Positions 46,603-55,883 of a stretch of 64,000 nucleotides of DNA are shown here, piece after piece. How positions within the stretch are numbered: the first letter of the stretch is position 1; every line of letters starts with the position of its first letter. A model generated the notes under the pieces. The model was given only the letters and a program-made list of their open reading frames with translations. It was not told the origin of the DNA and did no database searches. Source of the DNA: Azohydromonas sediminis (GTDB lineage Bacteria; Pseudomonadota; Gammaproteobacteria; Burkholderiales; Burkholderiaceae_C); NCBI RefSeq assembly GCF_003574675.1, contig NZ_QOAZ01000005.1, positions 62,001 through 126,000 on the forward strand. The letters are read 5' to 3'. The position numbers and the translations under genes are program-made.

Positions 46603-47832
46603 TCAGCGCGGCAGCTCCTCGAACACGCCGGTCCACACGTTGAGCACCTGCGCGCCGCCCGGCGCGTTACCGGTGGCGATCTCCTTGACGACGGTGAGGC
46701 TCGCCATGTCGATCTTGTGCAGGTTGCCGTCGCCGGCGTTCGACACGTAGCCGAAGCGCCCGTCGCGCGTGAACGCGACGTGGCCCATGCGGCCCTTGCC
46801 CACCGTCAGGTCCTTGACGAGGCGGAACGTCTTCGCGTCGATCACGCTGATCACGTTGTTGCCGTAATTCGTGACCACCGCGTAGCGGCCGTCGGGGGTG
46901 TTGTAGGTGTGGCCGATGCCGGTGCTGCCGGTGTCGACGCGCGCGACGACCTGCTTCGTGCGCGCATCGACGACGGCCACCGCGGTGCCCCTGAGGTCGT
47001 TGCCGGGGCCGCGGTTGAGCATGTAGAAGTGCCGCCCGTCCTGCGTGAAGTTGCCGTGGTGGCCCTCGATCGCCGCCTGCCCCGCGAGCGGCAGGTTCAC
47101 GCGCGCGATCTGCGGCATGCCCGGCTGCGTCAGGTCGTAGACGAGCGCCGCCGGCGGCTCGGCCGTGCCACGGCCCTCGACGACGAGCCACAGTTCCTTG
47201 CCGTCGGGGCTCGGCACCGGGTAGTGCGGCTGCGAAGGTGTCGCGATCTTGCGCACCGACCAGTCGCGCGTGTCGATCACGAGCAGGTTCCGGTCGACAC
47301 GGTCGACGGTGAACGCGTAGCGCGAGTCGACGCTCCAGCTGTTGTGCATCGACGTCACCGCGGTGGGCGACGCGGCACCGGCGACCGCGACCTCGACGTT
47401 CTTCGCGATCTCGTGCGTGCGCGTGTCGATGAAGGTCACACGCAGCTTGCCGCCGTCGAGTCCCCAGTGGTTGACCATCACTCAGCGCCCGTCGGGGCTG
47501 ACCTGGGGGTGCTTCGGGCGGCTGCCGGTGGCGAGTTTCTTGACGACCTTGCGCTCCTTCAGGTCGAGCACGGTGACGGTGTTCTGGTTCAGCGCCTCGC
47601 CGCCGACGTAGACGTAGCGCCCGTCGGGCGTCGTCGAACCGAGGTTGCCGCCGGGCACCGTGTCGAGCGCGGCGACGACCTGATCGGTGCGCGGGTCGAC
47701 GAGGTAGGCCTTGCCCAGTGTGTGCAGGTGCACGACGACGTCGGGCCACGTCGGCTTCGACGGCGCGGGGGCGAGGCCGGCGCAGCCGGCGAGCACGAGC
47801 GCAATCGCCGCGGTCAGGGTGCGGATCGCCAT
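46603..47832 (-). pseudogene. YncE-like beta-propeller lipoprotein, interrupted by an in-frame TGA
   Basis: The frame from ATG 47832 runs to 46603 (409 codons) except for one TGA at 47484-47482. Both halves are continuous in frame. The N-terminus MAIRTLTAAIALVLAGCAG has a lipobox; the body has repeated YncE/surface-antigen propeller units: TPDGRYVYVGG, SPDGKELWLV, TPDGRYAVVTN, TRDGRFGYVSN. In these repeats DGR is followed by an aromatic residue, and the TGA sits exactly there (SPDGR-stop-VMVNHW), so TGG (Trp) to TGA is the likely change. Alternatives are a sequencing error or read-through; GTG/ATG codons just after the stop could start a shorter protein without signal peptide. Confidence 0.8.
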
Positions 47833-48033
47833 GGGATGGTCTCCTTCCACGGGCGGATGGTTGTTGTGGACACATCGCGGCGCACGCCGCCCCGCGCGCC
47901 GCACTTGGCGTCCATTGGAGCGGGGCGCCAAGCGCGCCGTCAAGGGTTCGTCTGGGGACCTTGCGCGGCGACGCCGCGGCGTGTGAACGGCCGGCGGCGC
48001 GCAGCCGGCGCGCCACTCATGGCTGCCGGGCCG

Positions 48034-49707
48034 TCACATCCCGGCGTAGTTCGGCCCGCCGCCGCCCTCGGGCGTGACCCAGACGATGTTCTGCGTAGGG
48101 TCCTTGATGTCGCAGGTCTTGCAGTGCACGCAGTTCTGCGCGTTGATCACGAGGCGGTCGCTGCCGTCGTCGTTCTTGACGAACTCGTAGACGCCGGCCG
48201 GGCAGTAGCGCGCCTCGGGGCCGGCGTACTTGTCGAGGTTCACCGCCACGGGCACCGACGCATCCTTCAGCGTCAGGTGCGCGGGCTGGTTCTCCTCGTG
48301 GTTGGTGTTGCTCAGGTACACCGAGCTCAGCCGGTCGAAGGTCAGCACGCCGTCGGGCTTCGGGTAGCGGATCGGCTCGCACGCGGCCGCGCCGCTCAGG
48401 CGCGCGTGGTCGGGCGTGTGGCGGTGGATCGTCCACGGCGGGCTCTTGATGCCGAGCCGCGGCAGCAGCCACTGCTCGACGCCGGTCATCACGGTGCCCA
48501 CCAGGCGGCCCTTCTTGAACCACTGCTTGAAGTTGCGGCTCGCGTCGAGCTCCGCGTACAGCCAGCTCTTCGTGAAGGCCTCGGGGTAGGCGGCGAGTTC
48601 GTCACCGCTGCGCCCGGCGGCGATCGCCGCGGCCGCCGCCTCGGCGGCGAGCATGCCGCTCTTGATCGCGGCGTGGCTGCCCTTGATGCGCGACGCGTTG
48701 AGCGTGCCGGCGTCGCAGCCCACGAGCGCGCCGCCCGGGAACACGAGCTTGGGCAGGCTCAACAGACCGCCGGCGGTGATCGCGCGCGCGCCGTAGCCGA
48801 TGCGCTTGCCGCCTTCGAGGTGCGCGCGGATCGCCGGGTGCGTCTTCCAGCGCTGCATCTCCTCGAACGGGCTCAGCCACGGGTTCTGGTAGTCGAGCCC
48901 GACGACGAGGCCGAGCGTGACGCGGTTGCCGTCGAGGTGGTAGAGGAAGCCGCCGCCGTAGGTGTTGTCGTCCAGCGGCCAGCCGGCGGTGTGCACGACG
49001 AGGCCCGGGCGGGCCTTCTCGGGCGGCACTTCCCACAGCTCCTTGATGCCGATGCCGTAGCTCTGCGGGTCGCGGCCCTCGTCGAGTGTGTAGCGTGCGA
49101 TCAGCTGCTTGCCCAGGTGGCCGCGCGCGCCCTCGGCGAAGATCGTGTACTTGCCCAGCAGCTCCATGCCGAGCTGGAAGTTCTCGGTCGGCTCGCCGTC
49201 CTTGCCGATGCCGACGTTGCCGGTGGCCACGCCGCGCACGCGCCCGTCGTCGGTGTACAGCACCTCGGCGGCGGCGAAGCCGGGGAAGATCTCGACGCCC
49301 AGGGCCTCGGCCTGCTCGGCGAGCCACTTGACGACGGCGCCGAGGCTGATCACGTAGCAGCCCTCGTTGCGCATGCAGTCGGGGATCAGCGCGTGCGGCG
49401 TCGCGCTGGCGCGGTGTTCGCTCAGGATCAGCACCTCGTCGGCCGTCACCGGCTGGTTCAGCGGCGCGCCGCGCTCCTTCCAGTCGGGCAGCAGCTCGGT
49501 CAGTGCGCGCGGGTCCATCACCGCGCCCGACAGGATGTGCGCGCCGGGCTCGGAACCCTTCTCGAGCACGACGACCGACAGGTTCGCGTCGAGCTGCTTG
49601 AGCCGGATCGCGGTCGCGAGCCCGGCCGGCCCTGCGCCGACGACGACGACGTCGTACTGCATCGACTCGCGCGGGCCGAACTGCTCGAGGATCTGCTGCG
49701 GCGTCAT
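48034..49707 (-). CDS. electron-transfer flavoprotein-ubiquinone oxidoreductase
   Basis: 557 residues. It passes electrons from ETF (fatty-acid and amino-acid oxidation) to ubiquinone at the inner membrane. Seen: FAD loop VVVVGAGPAGLATAIRL near residue 20, the FAD/UQ region GAHILSGAVMDPRAL, and at the C-terminus the [4Fe-4S] ligands Cys in YCPAGVYEF and NCVHCKTCDIKDPTQNI. Length and ends match ETF-QO. Start ATG 49707 has GGAGACCC-type purines upstream; an earlier GTG would intrude on the divergent SDR promoter region. No etfAB is in the window. Confidence 0.96.
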   Translation of the reverse strand: MTPQQILEQFGPRESMQYDVVVVGAGPAGLATAIRLKQLDANLSVVVLEKGSEPGAHILSGAVMDPRALTELLPDWKERGAPLNQPVTADEVLILSEHRASATPHALIPDCMRNEGCYVISLGAVVKWLAEQAEALGVEIFPGFAAAEVLYTDDGRVRGVATGNVGIGKDGEPTENFQLGMELLGKYTIFAEGARGHLGKQLIARYTLDEGRDPQSYGIGIKELWEVPPEKARPGLVVHTAGWPLDDNTYGGGFLYHLDGNRVTLGLVVGLDYQNPWLSPFEEMQRWKTHPAIRAHLEGGKRIGYGARAITAGGLLSLPKLVFPGGALVGCDAGTLNASRIKGSHAAIKSGMLAAEAAAAAIAAGRSGDELAAYPEAFTKSWLYAELDASRNFKQWFKKGRLVGTVMTGVEQWLLPRLGIKSPPWTIHRHTPDHARLSGAAACEPIRYPKPDGVLTFDRLSSVYLSNTNHEENQPAHLTLKDASVPVAVNLDKYAGPEARYCPAGVYEFVKNDDGSDRLVINAQNCVHCKTCDIKDPTQNIVWVTPEGGGGPNYAGM

Positions 49708-49837
49708 GGAACGGGTCTCCTGGACTGGCGAGCCGCGCATTCTACGGGGCCAGCGGACAAAATCGAACGGTCGTGCTATTTCGCCGTGTCGCGTCACGAC
49801 CGCGTGCTATCGTCGCCGCGACGAATCGGGAGGGATC

Positions 49838-50620
49838 ATGAGTTACCAGATCGACCTGTCGGGCCGCGTGGCCCTGGTCACCGGCGCGTCCAGCGGACTG
49901 GGCGCGCAGTTCGCGCGCACCTTGGCACGTGCCGGCGCCGGCGTCGTGCTCGCGGCGCGCCGCATCGAGCGGCTGAAGACGCTGCGCGCCGAGATCGAGG
50001 CCGCCGGCGGCGACGCGCACGTCGTCGCGCTCGACGTGACCGACCCCGACAGCATCAAGGCGGCCGTGGCGCACGCCGAGACCGAGATGGGCACGCTCGA
50101 CATCCTGGTCAACAACTCGGGCGTCAGCACGACGCAACGGCTCGTCGACGTGACGCCCGACGACTACGACCACGTGATGGACACCAACACGCGCGGCGCG
50201 TTCTTCGTCGCGCAGGAGGTCGGCAAGCGCATGATCGCGCGCAGCCGCGGCGCCGCGCCCGGCACCTTCACCGGCGGGCGCATCGTCAACATCGCGTCTA
50301 TGGCGGGGCTGCGCGTGCTCGGGCAGATCGGCGTGTACTGCATGAGCAAGGCCGCGGTGATCCACATGACGCGCGCGATGGCGCTCGAGTGGGGACGCTA
50401 CGGCATCAACGTCAACGCGATCTGCCCCGGCTACATCGATACCGAGATCAACCACCACCACTGGCAGACCGAGGCCGGGCAGAAGCTCATCCAGATGCTG
50501 CCGCGCAAGCGTGTCGGCCAGCCGCAGGACCTCGACGCGGTGCTGATGATGCTGTGCGCCAACGAGAGCCACTTCGTCAACGGCGCGGTCATCGCGGCCG
50601 ACGACGGCTTCGGCGTGTGA
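49838..50620 (+). CDS. short-chain dehydrogenase/reductase
   Basis: 260 residues, classical SDR. Nucleotide loop TGASSGLGAQF near residue 16, structural NNSGV near residue 92, catalytic Ser in NIASMAG near residue 150, and the YxxxK pair in YCMSKAAVIHMTRAMALEWGRYGINVNAICPGYIDTEI. Ends with NGAVIAADDGFGV, close to 3-hydroxyacyl-CoA or 3-oxoacyl reductases. GGGAGGGATC precedes ATG 49838. Divergent from ETF-QO by 130 bases, which suggests a beta-oxidation-type role. Confidence 0.93.
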   Translation: MSYQIDLSGRVALVTGASSGLGAQFARTLARAGAGVVLAARRIERLKTLRAEIEAAGGDAHVVALDVTDPDSIKAAVAHAETEMGTLDILVNNSGVSTTQRLVDVTPDDYDHVMDTNTRGAFFVAQEVGKRMIARSRGAAPGTFTGGRIVNIASMAGLRVLGQIGVYCMSKAAVIHMTRAMALEWGRYGINVNAICPGYIDTEINHHHWQTEAGQKLIQMLPRKRVGQPQDLDAVLMMLCANESHFVNGAVIAADDGFGV

Positions 50621-50628
50621 TGGGGTCC

Positions 50629-50693
50629 CCCCCGAAGCGCCTGCGGCGCCTCCCCCCAGGGGGCGCCTCCAGCGGACCGGCGAAGCCGGATCC
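50629..50693. repeat. dispersed intergenic palindromic repeat, copy A
   Basis: About 65 bases with the string CCCCCGAAGCGCC at one end and GGCGAAGCCGGATCC at the other and a CCCCC/GGGGG hairpin in the middle. An inverted-orientation copy is at 53968-54034. Found between the SDR and yceH genes, it is a REP-like element of the sort abundant in high-GC betaproteobacteria. Confidence 0.75.
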
Positions 50694-50735
50694 GCGGCGG
50701 CCGCTCGACGGGCGGCGTCGCCGGCGGGAGCGCAT

Positions 50736-51392
50736 GTGCGTGCGCTGACGCCGCTCGAGGCGCGCGTGCTCGGCGTGCTCGTCGAGAAGGAGGCCACCGT
50801 CCCCGACACCTACCCGCTGAGCCTGAACGCGCTGGTGGCCGGCTGCAACCAGAAGACGGCGCGCGAGCCGGTGATCGCGGCGACCGATGCCGAGGTGCTC
50901 GCCGCCATCGACGGGCTGAAGGATCTGAGCCTCGTCGTCGAGGTCAGCGGCAGCCGTGTCGTGCGCTTCGAGCACAACGCGCCGCGCGTGCTCGGCGTGC
51001 CCGGCGCCGCGGTCGCGCTGCTCGCGGTGCTGATGCTGCGCGGCCCGCAGACCGCGGCCGAACTGCGCCTGAACGCCGAGCGGCTGCACCGCTTCGCCGA
51101 CATCTCGTCGGTCGAGGCCTTCCTCGACGAGCTCGCCGCGAAGGACCCGCCGCGCGTCGTGCGGCTGCCCAAGGCGCCGGGCGAGCGCGAGCACCGCTGG
51201 GCGCACCTGCTGTGTGGCGACGTGAGCGTGCCCGCTGCGGCCGCGCCGGGCGACGCCGGCGTCGGCGCCGGCGAGCTCGCGGCATTGAAGGCCGAGCAGG
51301 CGCGTCTGGCGCGCGAGGTGGCCGACCTGCGGGCGCTCGTGCAGCGGCTCGCGCGCGAGCTCGGCATCGACCCCGACACGACGACGACCTGA
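50736..51392 (+). CDS. YceH family protein (DUF480)
   Basis: 218 residues. N-terminal LTPLEARVLGVLVEKEATVPDTYPLSLNALVAGCNQKTAREPV is the YceH signature, and VALLAVLMLRGPQTAAELRLNAERLHRFAD begins the second winged-helix. The C-terminal 55 residues hold a short coiled coil (ALKAEQARLAREVADLRALVQRLARELG). Function is unassigned, perhaps DNA or protein binding. GTG 50736 used as start; an out-of-phase ATG lies two bases before it. Confidence 0.92.
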   Translation: MRALTPLEARVLGVLVEKEATVPDTYPLSLNALVAGCNQKTAREPVIAATDAEVLAAIDGLKDLSLVVEVSGSRVVRFEHNAPRVLGVPGAAVALLAVLMLRGPQTAAELRLNAERLHRFADISSVEAFLDELAAKDPPRVVRLPKAPGEREHRWAHLLCGDVSVPAAAAPGDAGVGAGELAALKAEQARLAREVADLRALVQRLARELGIDPDTTTT

Positions 51393-51395
51393 ACG

Positions 51396-51815
51396 ATGCG
51401 ATTCGAGCTGCCCGAACACAAGAAGCTGACGCACCAGACGGTGATCCCGATCCGCTGGGGCGACATGGACGCGATGGGCCACGTCAACAACACGGTCTAC
51501 TTCCGCTACATGGAGATCGTGCGCATCGAGTGGCTGCACGCGCTCGGCGGCGCGCCCGACCCGCAGGGCACCGGGCCGGTGATCGTCAACGCGTTCTGCA
51601 ACTTCCACAAGCAGCTCGAGTACCCCGGCGACGTGCTCGCGAAGCATTACGTCGCCAAGCCCGGGCGCAGCAGCTTCGAGACCTACATCACCCTCGAGCG
51701 CACCGACGAGCCGGGCGTCATCTACGCCAGCGGCGGTGCGAAGACGGTGTGGGTCGACTTCCCGGCGGGCAAGTCGGTGCCGCTGCCCGACTGGCTGCGC
51801 GCCGTGATCGCCTGA
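51396..51815 (+). CDS. hotdog-fold acyl-CoA thioesterase
   Basis: 139 residues. The 4HBT active-site stretch IRWGDMDAMGHVNNTVYFRYMEIVRIEWL (about 19-47) has the catalytic Asp followed by the His-Val-Asn-Asn helix. Belongs to the 4-hydroxybenzoyl-CoA/YbgC-like group; acyl specificity unknown. Begins 3 bases after yceH stop, so cotranscribed with it. Confidence 0.92.
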   Translation: MRFELPEHKKLTHQTVIPIRWGDMDAMGHVNNTVYFRYMEIVRIEWLHALGGAPDPQGTGPVIVNAFCNFHKQLEYPGDVLAKHYVAKPGRSSFETYITLERTDEPGVIYASGGAKTVWVDFPAGKSVPLPDWLRAVIA

Positions 51816-51821
51816 GCAGGC

Positions 51822-51835
51822 TTGACCGCGCTCAA
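51822..51835 (+). promoter_or_regulatory. FNR/ANR-like box
   Basis: TTGAC-CGCG-CTCAA matches the TTGAT-N4-ATCAA dyad at the four outer bases of each half and extends to CTTGA/TCAAG. It lies 130 bases ahead of the flavocytochrome-type flavoprotein gene, in an otherwise gene-free 149-base gap. Confidence 0.4.
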
Positions 51836-51964
51836 GGCCGCCAAATCCGACGAGGGTTTGCGCTGATGCGCCGGTCGTGACCTGTCGCCCACGATACCTA
51901 CACTGGTAGCGGTGTGATGCGCCGCGGTGCCGGCGTGGCACGGGCTTCTTTGACAGGAGGGGAC

Positions 51965-53221
51965 ATGGGACAGTTTTCGTCGTCGCGGCGCGCGCTGGTG
52001 CGCCTCGGGGTGGCTGGCGTCGGCGCCTGGGTGGCCGGCTGCGCTGTCGTGCCGCAGCCGGCCAAGCCGCGCGTGGTCGTCGTCGGCGGCGGCTGGGGCG
52101 GGCTCGGTGCGGCGCGCACGCTGGCCGAAGGCGGCCAGGTCGCGGTGACGCTGATCGAGCCGAACGACGCCTTCATGTCGTGTCCGCTGAGCGTGCACTA
52201 CGTCGCCGGCTTCACGGCGGCGAGCGACTACCAGCGCAGCTACGCCAACGTCGATCGCGCCGGCATCCGGCGCGTGCGCGCGCGCGTGACCGAGATCGAC
52301 CGCGCCGGGTCGGTCGTCGTCGCCGGTGGCGAGCGTCACCCGTACGACTTCCTCGTGCTGTCGCCCGGCGTCGAATACATCGAAGAAGCGGTGCAGGGCT
52401 ACGCCGCGGCGCGCGAGCAGCTGCCGGTGGGGTTCCGCGCGTTCGAGCAGCAGGCGGTGCGCCGGCAGGTCGACGCGTTCCTCGAGCGCGGCGGCGAGTT
52501 CGTCATCACGGTGCCGAAGCCGCCGTACCGCTGCCCGCCGGCGCCGTACGAGCGTGCGTTCCTGATCGCCGAGCAGATGAAGCGGCGCGGCACCAAGGGC
52601 AAGATCGTCGTCGTCGACGCGAACCCGAACCCGATGCCGCCGCCGATCGCCGCGCCGATCGTCAACGCGATGAAGAGCGTCTATTCGCGCGAGATCGAGT
52701 ACGTGACCAACACCGAGGTCAGCGCGGTCGACATCGGACGGCGCGTGCTCGTGACGCCGACCGGCGACGTCAGGTTCACTGCCGCCAACATGGTGCTGCC
52801 GATGCGCGCGCCGGCGCTGATCCGGCAGGCCGGTCTCGGCGAGCGCTGGGCCGCGGTCAGGCTGCCGAGCTTCCAGAGCCAGGCCGACGAGAAGATCTAC
52901 ATCGTCGGCGACGCGCAGGGCACGCCGCTGCCCAAGAGCGGGCACGTCGCGTTCGGCGCCGGCAAGCAGGTCGCGCACGACATCGAGCGCCGCGTCGCCG
53001 GCCAGCCCGCGCCGGCCGCCAGCGGCGCGGTCACGCTGCCGGCCGGCATCTGCTGGGCTGCGGTCACGCACAACGAGGCGATCATGATCAACGTGGCCGC
53101 CAGCGTCGAGCCGGGCCAGGCGCCCAAGCTCAGCTTCCAGGTCGACCCGAAGCACAGCCTCGCGTCGGGTCAGGGCGCGCAGCAGTGGGGCGAGTCGATG
53201 TGGAACCAGATGCTCGGCTGA
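51965..53221 (+). CDS. flavocytochrome c sulfide dehydrogenase-type flavoprotein (FccB/SoxF-like)
   Basis: 418 residues. Twin-arginine signal SSRRALVRLGVAGVGAWVAGCA (6-26), then FAD loop VVVVGGGWGGLGAARTL (37-53). Cys73 in FMSCPLSVHY is where FccB binds FAD covalently, and the redox cysteines appear in YRCPPAPYERAFLIAE (about residue 182) and GICWAAVTHNEA (about residue 358). Such proteins oxidise sulfide or related sulfur in the periplasm and hand electrons to a c-type cytochrome. AGGAGG precedes ATG 51965. No cytochrome subunit gene is adjacent, so the electron acceptor must be encoded elsewhere. Confidence 0.88.
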   Translation: MGQFSSSRRALVRLGVAGVGAWVAGCAVVPQPAKPRVVVVGGGWGGLGAARTLAEGGQVAVTLIEPNDAFMSCPLSVHYVAGFTAASDYQRSYANVDRAGIRRVRARVTEIDRAGSVVVAGGERHPYDFLVLSPGVEYIEEAVQGYAAAREQLPVGFRAFEQQAVRRQVDAFLERGGEFVITVPKPPYRCPPAPYERAFLIAEQMKRRGTKGKIVVVDANPNPMPPPIAAPIVNAMKSVYSREIEYVTNTEVSAVDIGRRVLVTPTGDVRFTAANMVLPMRAPALIRQAGLGERWAAVRLPSFQSQADEKIYIVGDAQGTPLPKSGHVAFGAGKQVAHDIERRVAGQPAPAASGAVTLPAGICWAAVTHNEAIMINVAASVEPGQAPKLSFQVDPKHSLASGQGAQQWGESMWNQMLG

Positions 53222-53231
53222 GTGCAGCGCG

Positions 53232-53900
53232 TCAGTCGGCGAACGCGTACGGCCCGCCGCGTTCGAGCGCGCGGCGGTACGCCGGGCGCGCATGGATGCG
53301 CGCGAGCCAGTCCTGCAGCTGCGGGTAGCGCGCGTCGAGCCCGGCGCGCTGCGCGGCGGCCTCGAGCGGGAAGCTCATCATCACGTCGGCGGCGCTGAAG
53401 TCCTGGCCCGCGAACCACGGCCGCTGCTTCAGCTCGGCGTCGATGAACGCGAGCTGGCGCTCGACGTTGGGCATCACGAAGCTGGCGAGCACCTTGTCGG
53501 CGATCGCGCGCGCGATCGGCCGGGCGAAGAACGGCATCGGCGCGGCCTTGATGCGGTCGAACACGAGCTTCATCAGCAGCGGCGGCATCGCGCTGCCCTC
53601 GGCGAAGTGCAGCCAGTACGTGTAGCGCCTCGCCTCGGGGGTGCGCGGCGGCGGGCGCAGCTGCGGGGCGTAGGTGTCGACGAGGTGCTCGACGATCGCC
53701 CCGGTCTCGGCCACCGTCAGCGCACCGTCGGTGATCACCGGGCTCTTGCCCAGCGGGTGCACCTGAGCGAGCTCGGGCGGCGCGTAGCTCGTCGTCGGGT
53801 CGCGCCGGTAGGCCTTGACCTCGTACGGCACGCCGATCTCCTCGAGCAGCCACAGCACGCGCTGCGAGCGCGAGTGCTCGAGATGGTGGACGGTGATCAT
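53232..53900 (-). CDS. glutathione S-transferase family protein
   Basis: 222 residues. Thioredoxin-like N-terminal domain with HSRSQRVLWLLEEIGVPYEV and the glutathione-site VHPLGKSPVITDG...AVAETGAIVEHL stretch, then an all-alpha C-terminal domain with PWFAGQDFSAADVMMSFPLEAA. Resembles Yeast Gtt1-like / beta-proteobacterial GSTs. Substrate unknown. Start at 53900; tail-to-tail with the flavoprotein gene. Confidence 0.93.
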   Translation of the reverse strand: MITVHHLEHSRSQRVLWLLEEIGVPYEVKAYRRDPTTSYAPPELAQVHPLGKSPVITDGALTVAETGAIVEHLVDTYAPQLRPPPRTPEARRYTYWLHFAEGSAMPPLLMKLVFDRIKAAPMPFFARPIARAIADKVLASFVMPNVERQLAFIDAELKQRPWFAGQDFSAADVMMSFPLEAAAQRAGLDARYPQLQDWLARIHARPAYRRALERGGPYAFAD

Positions 53901-53967
53901 CGGGTGGCCTCCGTGGGTTTCGACGTGGCACGCATCCGCTGGCGCCGGCCCGGCAGGCGGCCGACGC

Positions 53968-54034
53968 GGATCCGGCTTCGCCGCTCCGCCTTCGGCGCCC
54001 CCTGGAGGGGGAGCTGCCGAAGGCGCTTCGGGGG
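53968..54034. repeat. dispersed intergenic palindromic repeat, copy B (inverted)
   Basis: Reverse complement closely follows copy A at 50629-50693: CCCCCGAAGCGCC, CTCCCCC/CAGGGGG centre, GGCGAAGCCGGATCC. Lies between the GST gene and the PAS-LuxR gene. Confidence 0.75.
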
Positions 54035-54038
54035 TGCG

Positions 54039-54602
54039 TCAGGACAGCAGCTTGTGCACGAGCTCGGGCGTGGTGGCCGCGCCGACCTTGCGCATCAGCC
54101 GCGCACGGTACACGTCGACGGTGCGCGGGCTGATCGCGAGTTTCTTGCCGATGCCCTTGCTCGTGAGGCCCTCGATCAGCAGCGCGGCGATCTCGCGCTC
54201 GCGTGCGGTCAGCTCGAGCTTGAGCGCGCGGCGCGACGACAGGTCCTCGAAGGCCCAGATGCCCGCGGCGTGCGGGTCGGACGGGTCGAGCGCGCGGCCG
54301 CTGACGTGGCACCAGAACAGCTCGCCACGCCTCGGGCCGTCGACGCGCTTCATCACGCGCTCGTCGGCGTACCAGCCCTGTTCGTCGAGGCTCGCGACGA
54401 TGCGCTGGCCGGTGCGCTCGAACTCTTCGTGCGTCGGGTACAGCACCTCGAACGAGCGGCCGACGAGCTGCTCGCGCTGCGCGCCGAACATCTCGAGCAC
54501 GCGCCGGTTGCAGTCGACCATCAGCCGGTGGCGCGACAGCACGAGGCCGATCGGCGCGAGGTCGAACGCGGTGCGGTAGTCCAGCGGTGGGGCGGCGCTC
54601 AC
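54039..54602 (-). CDS. PAS-LuxR transcriptional regulator
   Basis: 187 residues. An N-terminal PAS domain (about 8-120; APIGLVLSRHRLMVDCNRRVLEMFGAQREQLVGRSFEVLYP, then GELFWCHVSGRALDP) is followed by a LuxR-type helix-turn-helix (about 125-187; LTAREREIAALLIEGLTSKGIGKKLAISPRTVDVYRARLMRKVG). GTG 54602 overlaps the thioesterase stop (GTGA). Such regulators control catabolic operons in response to a small ligand; the divergent CoA-transferase operon with its palindrome is a plausible target. Confidence 0.9.
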   Translation of the reverse strand: MSAAPPLDYRTAFDLAPIGLVLSRHRLMVDCNRRVLEMFGAQREQLVGRSFEVLYPTHEEFERTGQRIVASLDEQGWYADERVMKRVDGPRRGELFWCHVSGRALDPSDPHAAGIWAFEDLSSRRALKLELTAREREIAALLIEGLTSKGIGKKLAISPRTVDVYRARLMRKVGAATTPELVHKLLS

Positions 54603-55042
54603 CCGGCGCTCCCGCCTCCGATCAGCGCATAGGTGGTCGTCGCGTGCGCGAACAGCTTGCCGTCGGGCAGCGCGAGGTCGACCTCGCCGAACGCCAGCGA
54701 CTTGCCGCAGCGCAGGATGCGGCACGTGATGATCGCCTCGCCGGCGTCGGCCGGCACCGGGCGCAGGAAGCTGGTCTGCAGCTGCACCGTCGTCATCGGT
54801 CGGAACTCGCCGAACCACGCCGACAGCGCGAGCACCATCGCGGTGTCGGCGGCGGCGAGCATCGCCTGCCCGCACAGTACACCGCCGCCGTGCACGAGGT
54901 GCGGCGTGATCGGCATCGCCAGCGTCGACACCTCCTTGCTCGCCGAGACGACGCGAAGGCCCAGCGAGCGCACGAACGGCGCGGCGACTTGCGCGTACGT
55001 CGCCTCCAGCTTCGGGATCAGGTCGTCGGGCAACTGGGCCAT
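54599..55042 (-). CDS. PaaI-type hotdog thioesterase
   Basis: 147 residues. Contains HLVHGGGVLCGQAMLAAADTAMVLAL (about 51-76), the PaaI-family active helix, and TVQLQTSFLRPVPADAGEAIITCRIL. Likely hydrolyses a medium-chain or aryl-CoA thioester. Start ATG 55042; divergent from scoA by 129 bases and coupled to the PAS-LuxR gene. Confidence 0.9.
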   Translation of the reverse strand: MAQLPDDLIPKLEATYAQVAAPFVRSLGLRVVSASKEVSTLAMPITPHLVHGGGVLCGQAMLAAADTAMVLALSAWFGEFRPMTTVQLQTSFLRPVPADAGEAIITCRILRCGKSLAFGEVDLALPDGKLFAHATTTYALIGGGSAG

Positions 55043-55095
55043 GCGGGCTCCCGGTGGTGGCTGCAGCGGGCGATGGGGTTCGCCGTTAATTGATT

Positions 55096-55126
55096 CTACG
55101 TAACGACTACTTAACGCCTTACGTAG
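55096..55126. promoter_or_regulatory. CTACGTAA-N15-TTACGTAG operator-like palindrome
   Basis: Perfect 8-bp inverted repeat (55096-55103 and 55119-55126) with a 15-base AT-rich spacer that also contains TACTTAACG, in the divergent gap between thioesterase/PAS-LuxR and scoAB. Resembles a site for a dimeric regulator that could serve both transcripts. Confidence 0.5.
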
Positions 55127-55171
55127 TATCTTCCCGGCCCGCGACATCCCTCGCTCGCCTGGAGGCATCCC

Positions 55172-55882
<711 letters not shown>

Positions 55883-55883
55883 A

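Noticed and set aside
47482-47484. TGA as a selenocysteine codon
   Set aside because: No Cys is expected here, the repeats call for an aromatic residue, and no selenocysteine insertion hairpin was seen.
46600-50748. Plus-strand open frame of 1382 codons
   Set aside because: It runs antisense to the YncE-like gene and ETF-QO and through the SDR gene. Composition is Arg/Ala/Val/Asp-rich with no family features; it is a high-GC shadow.
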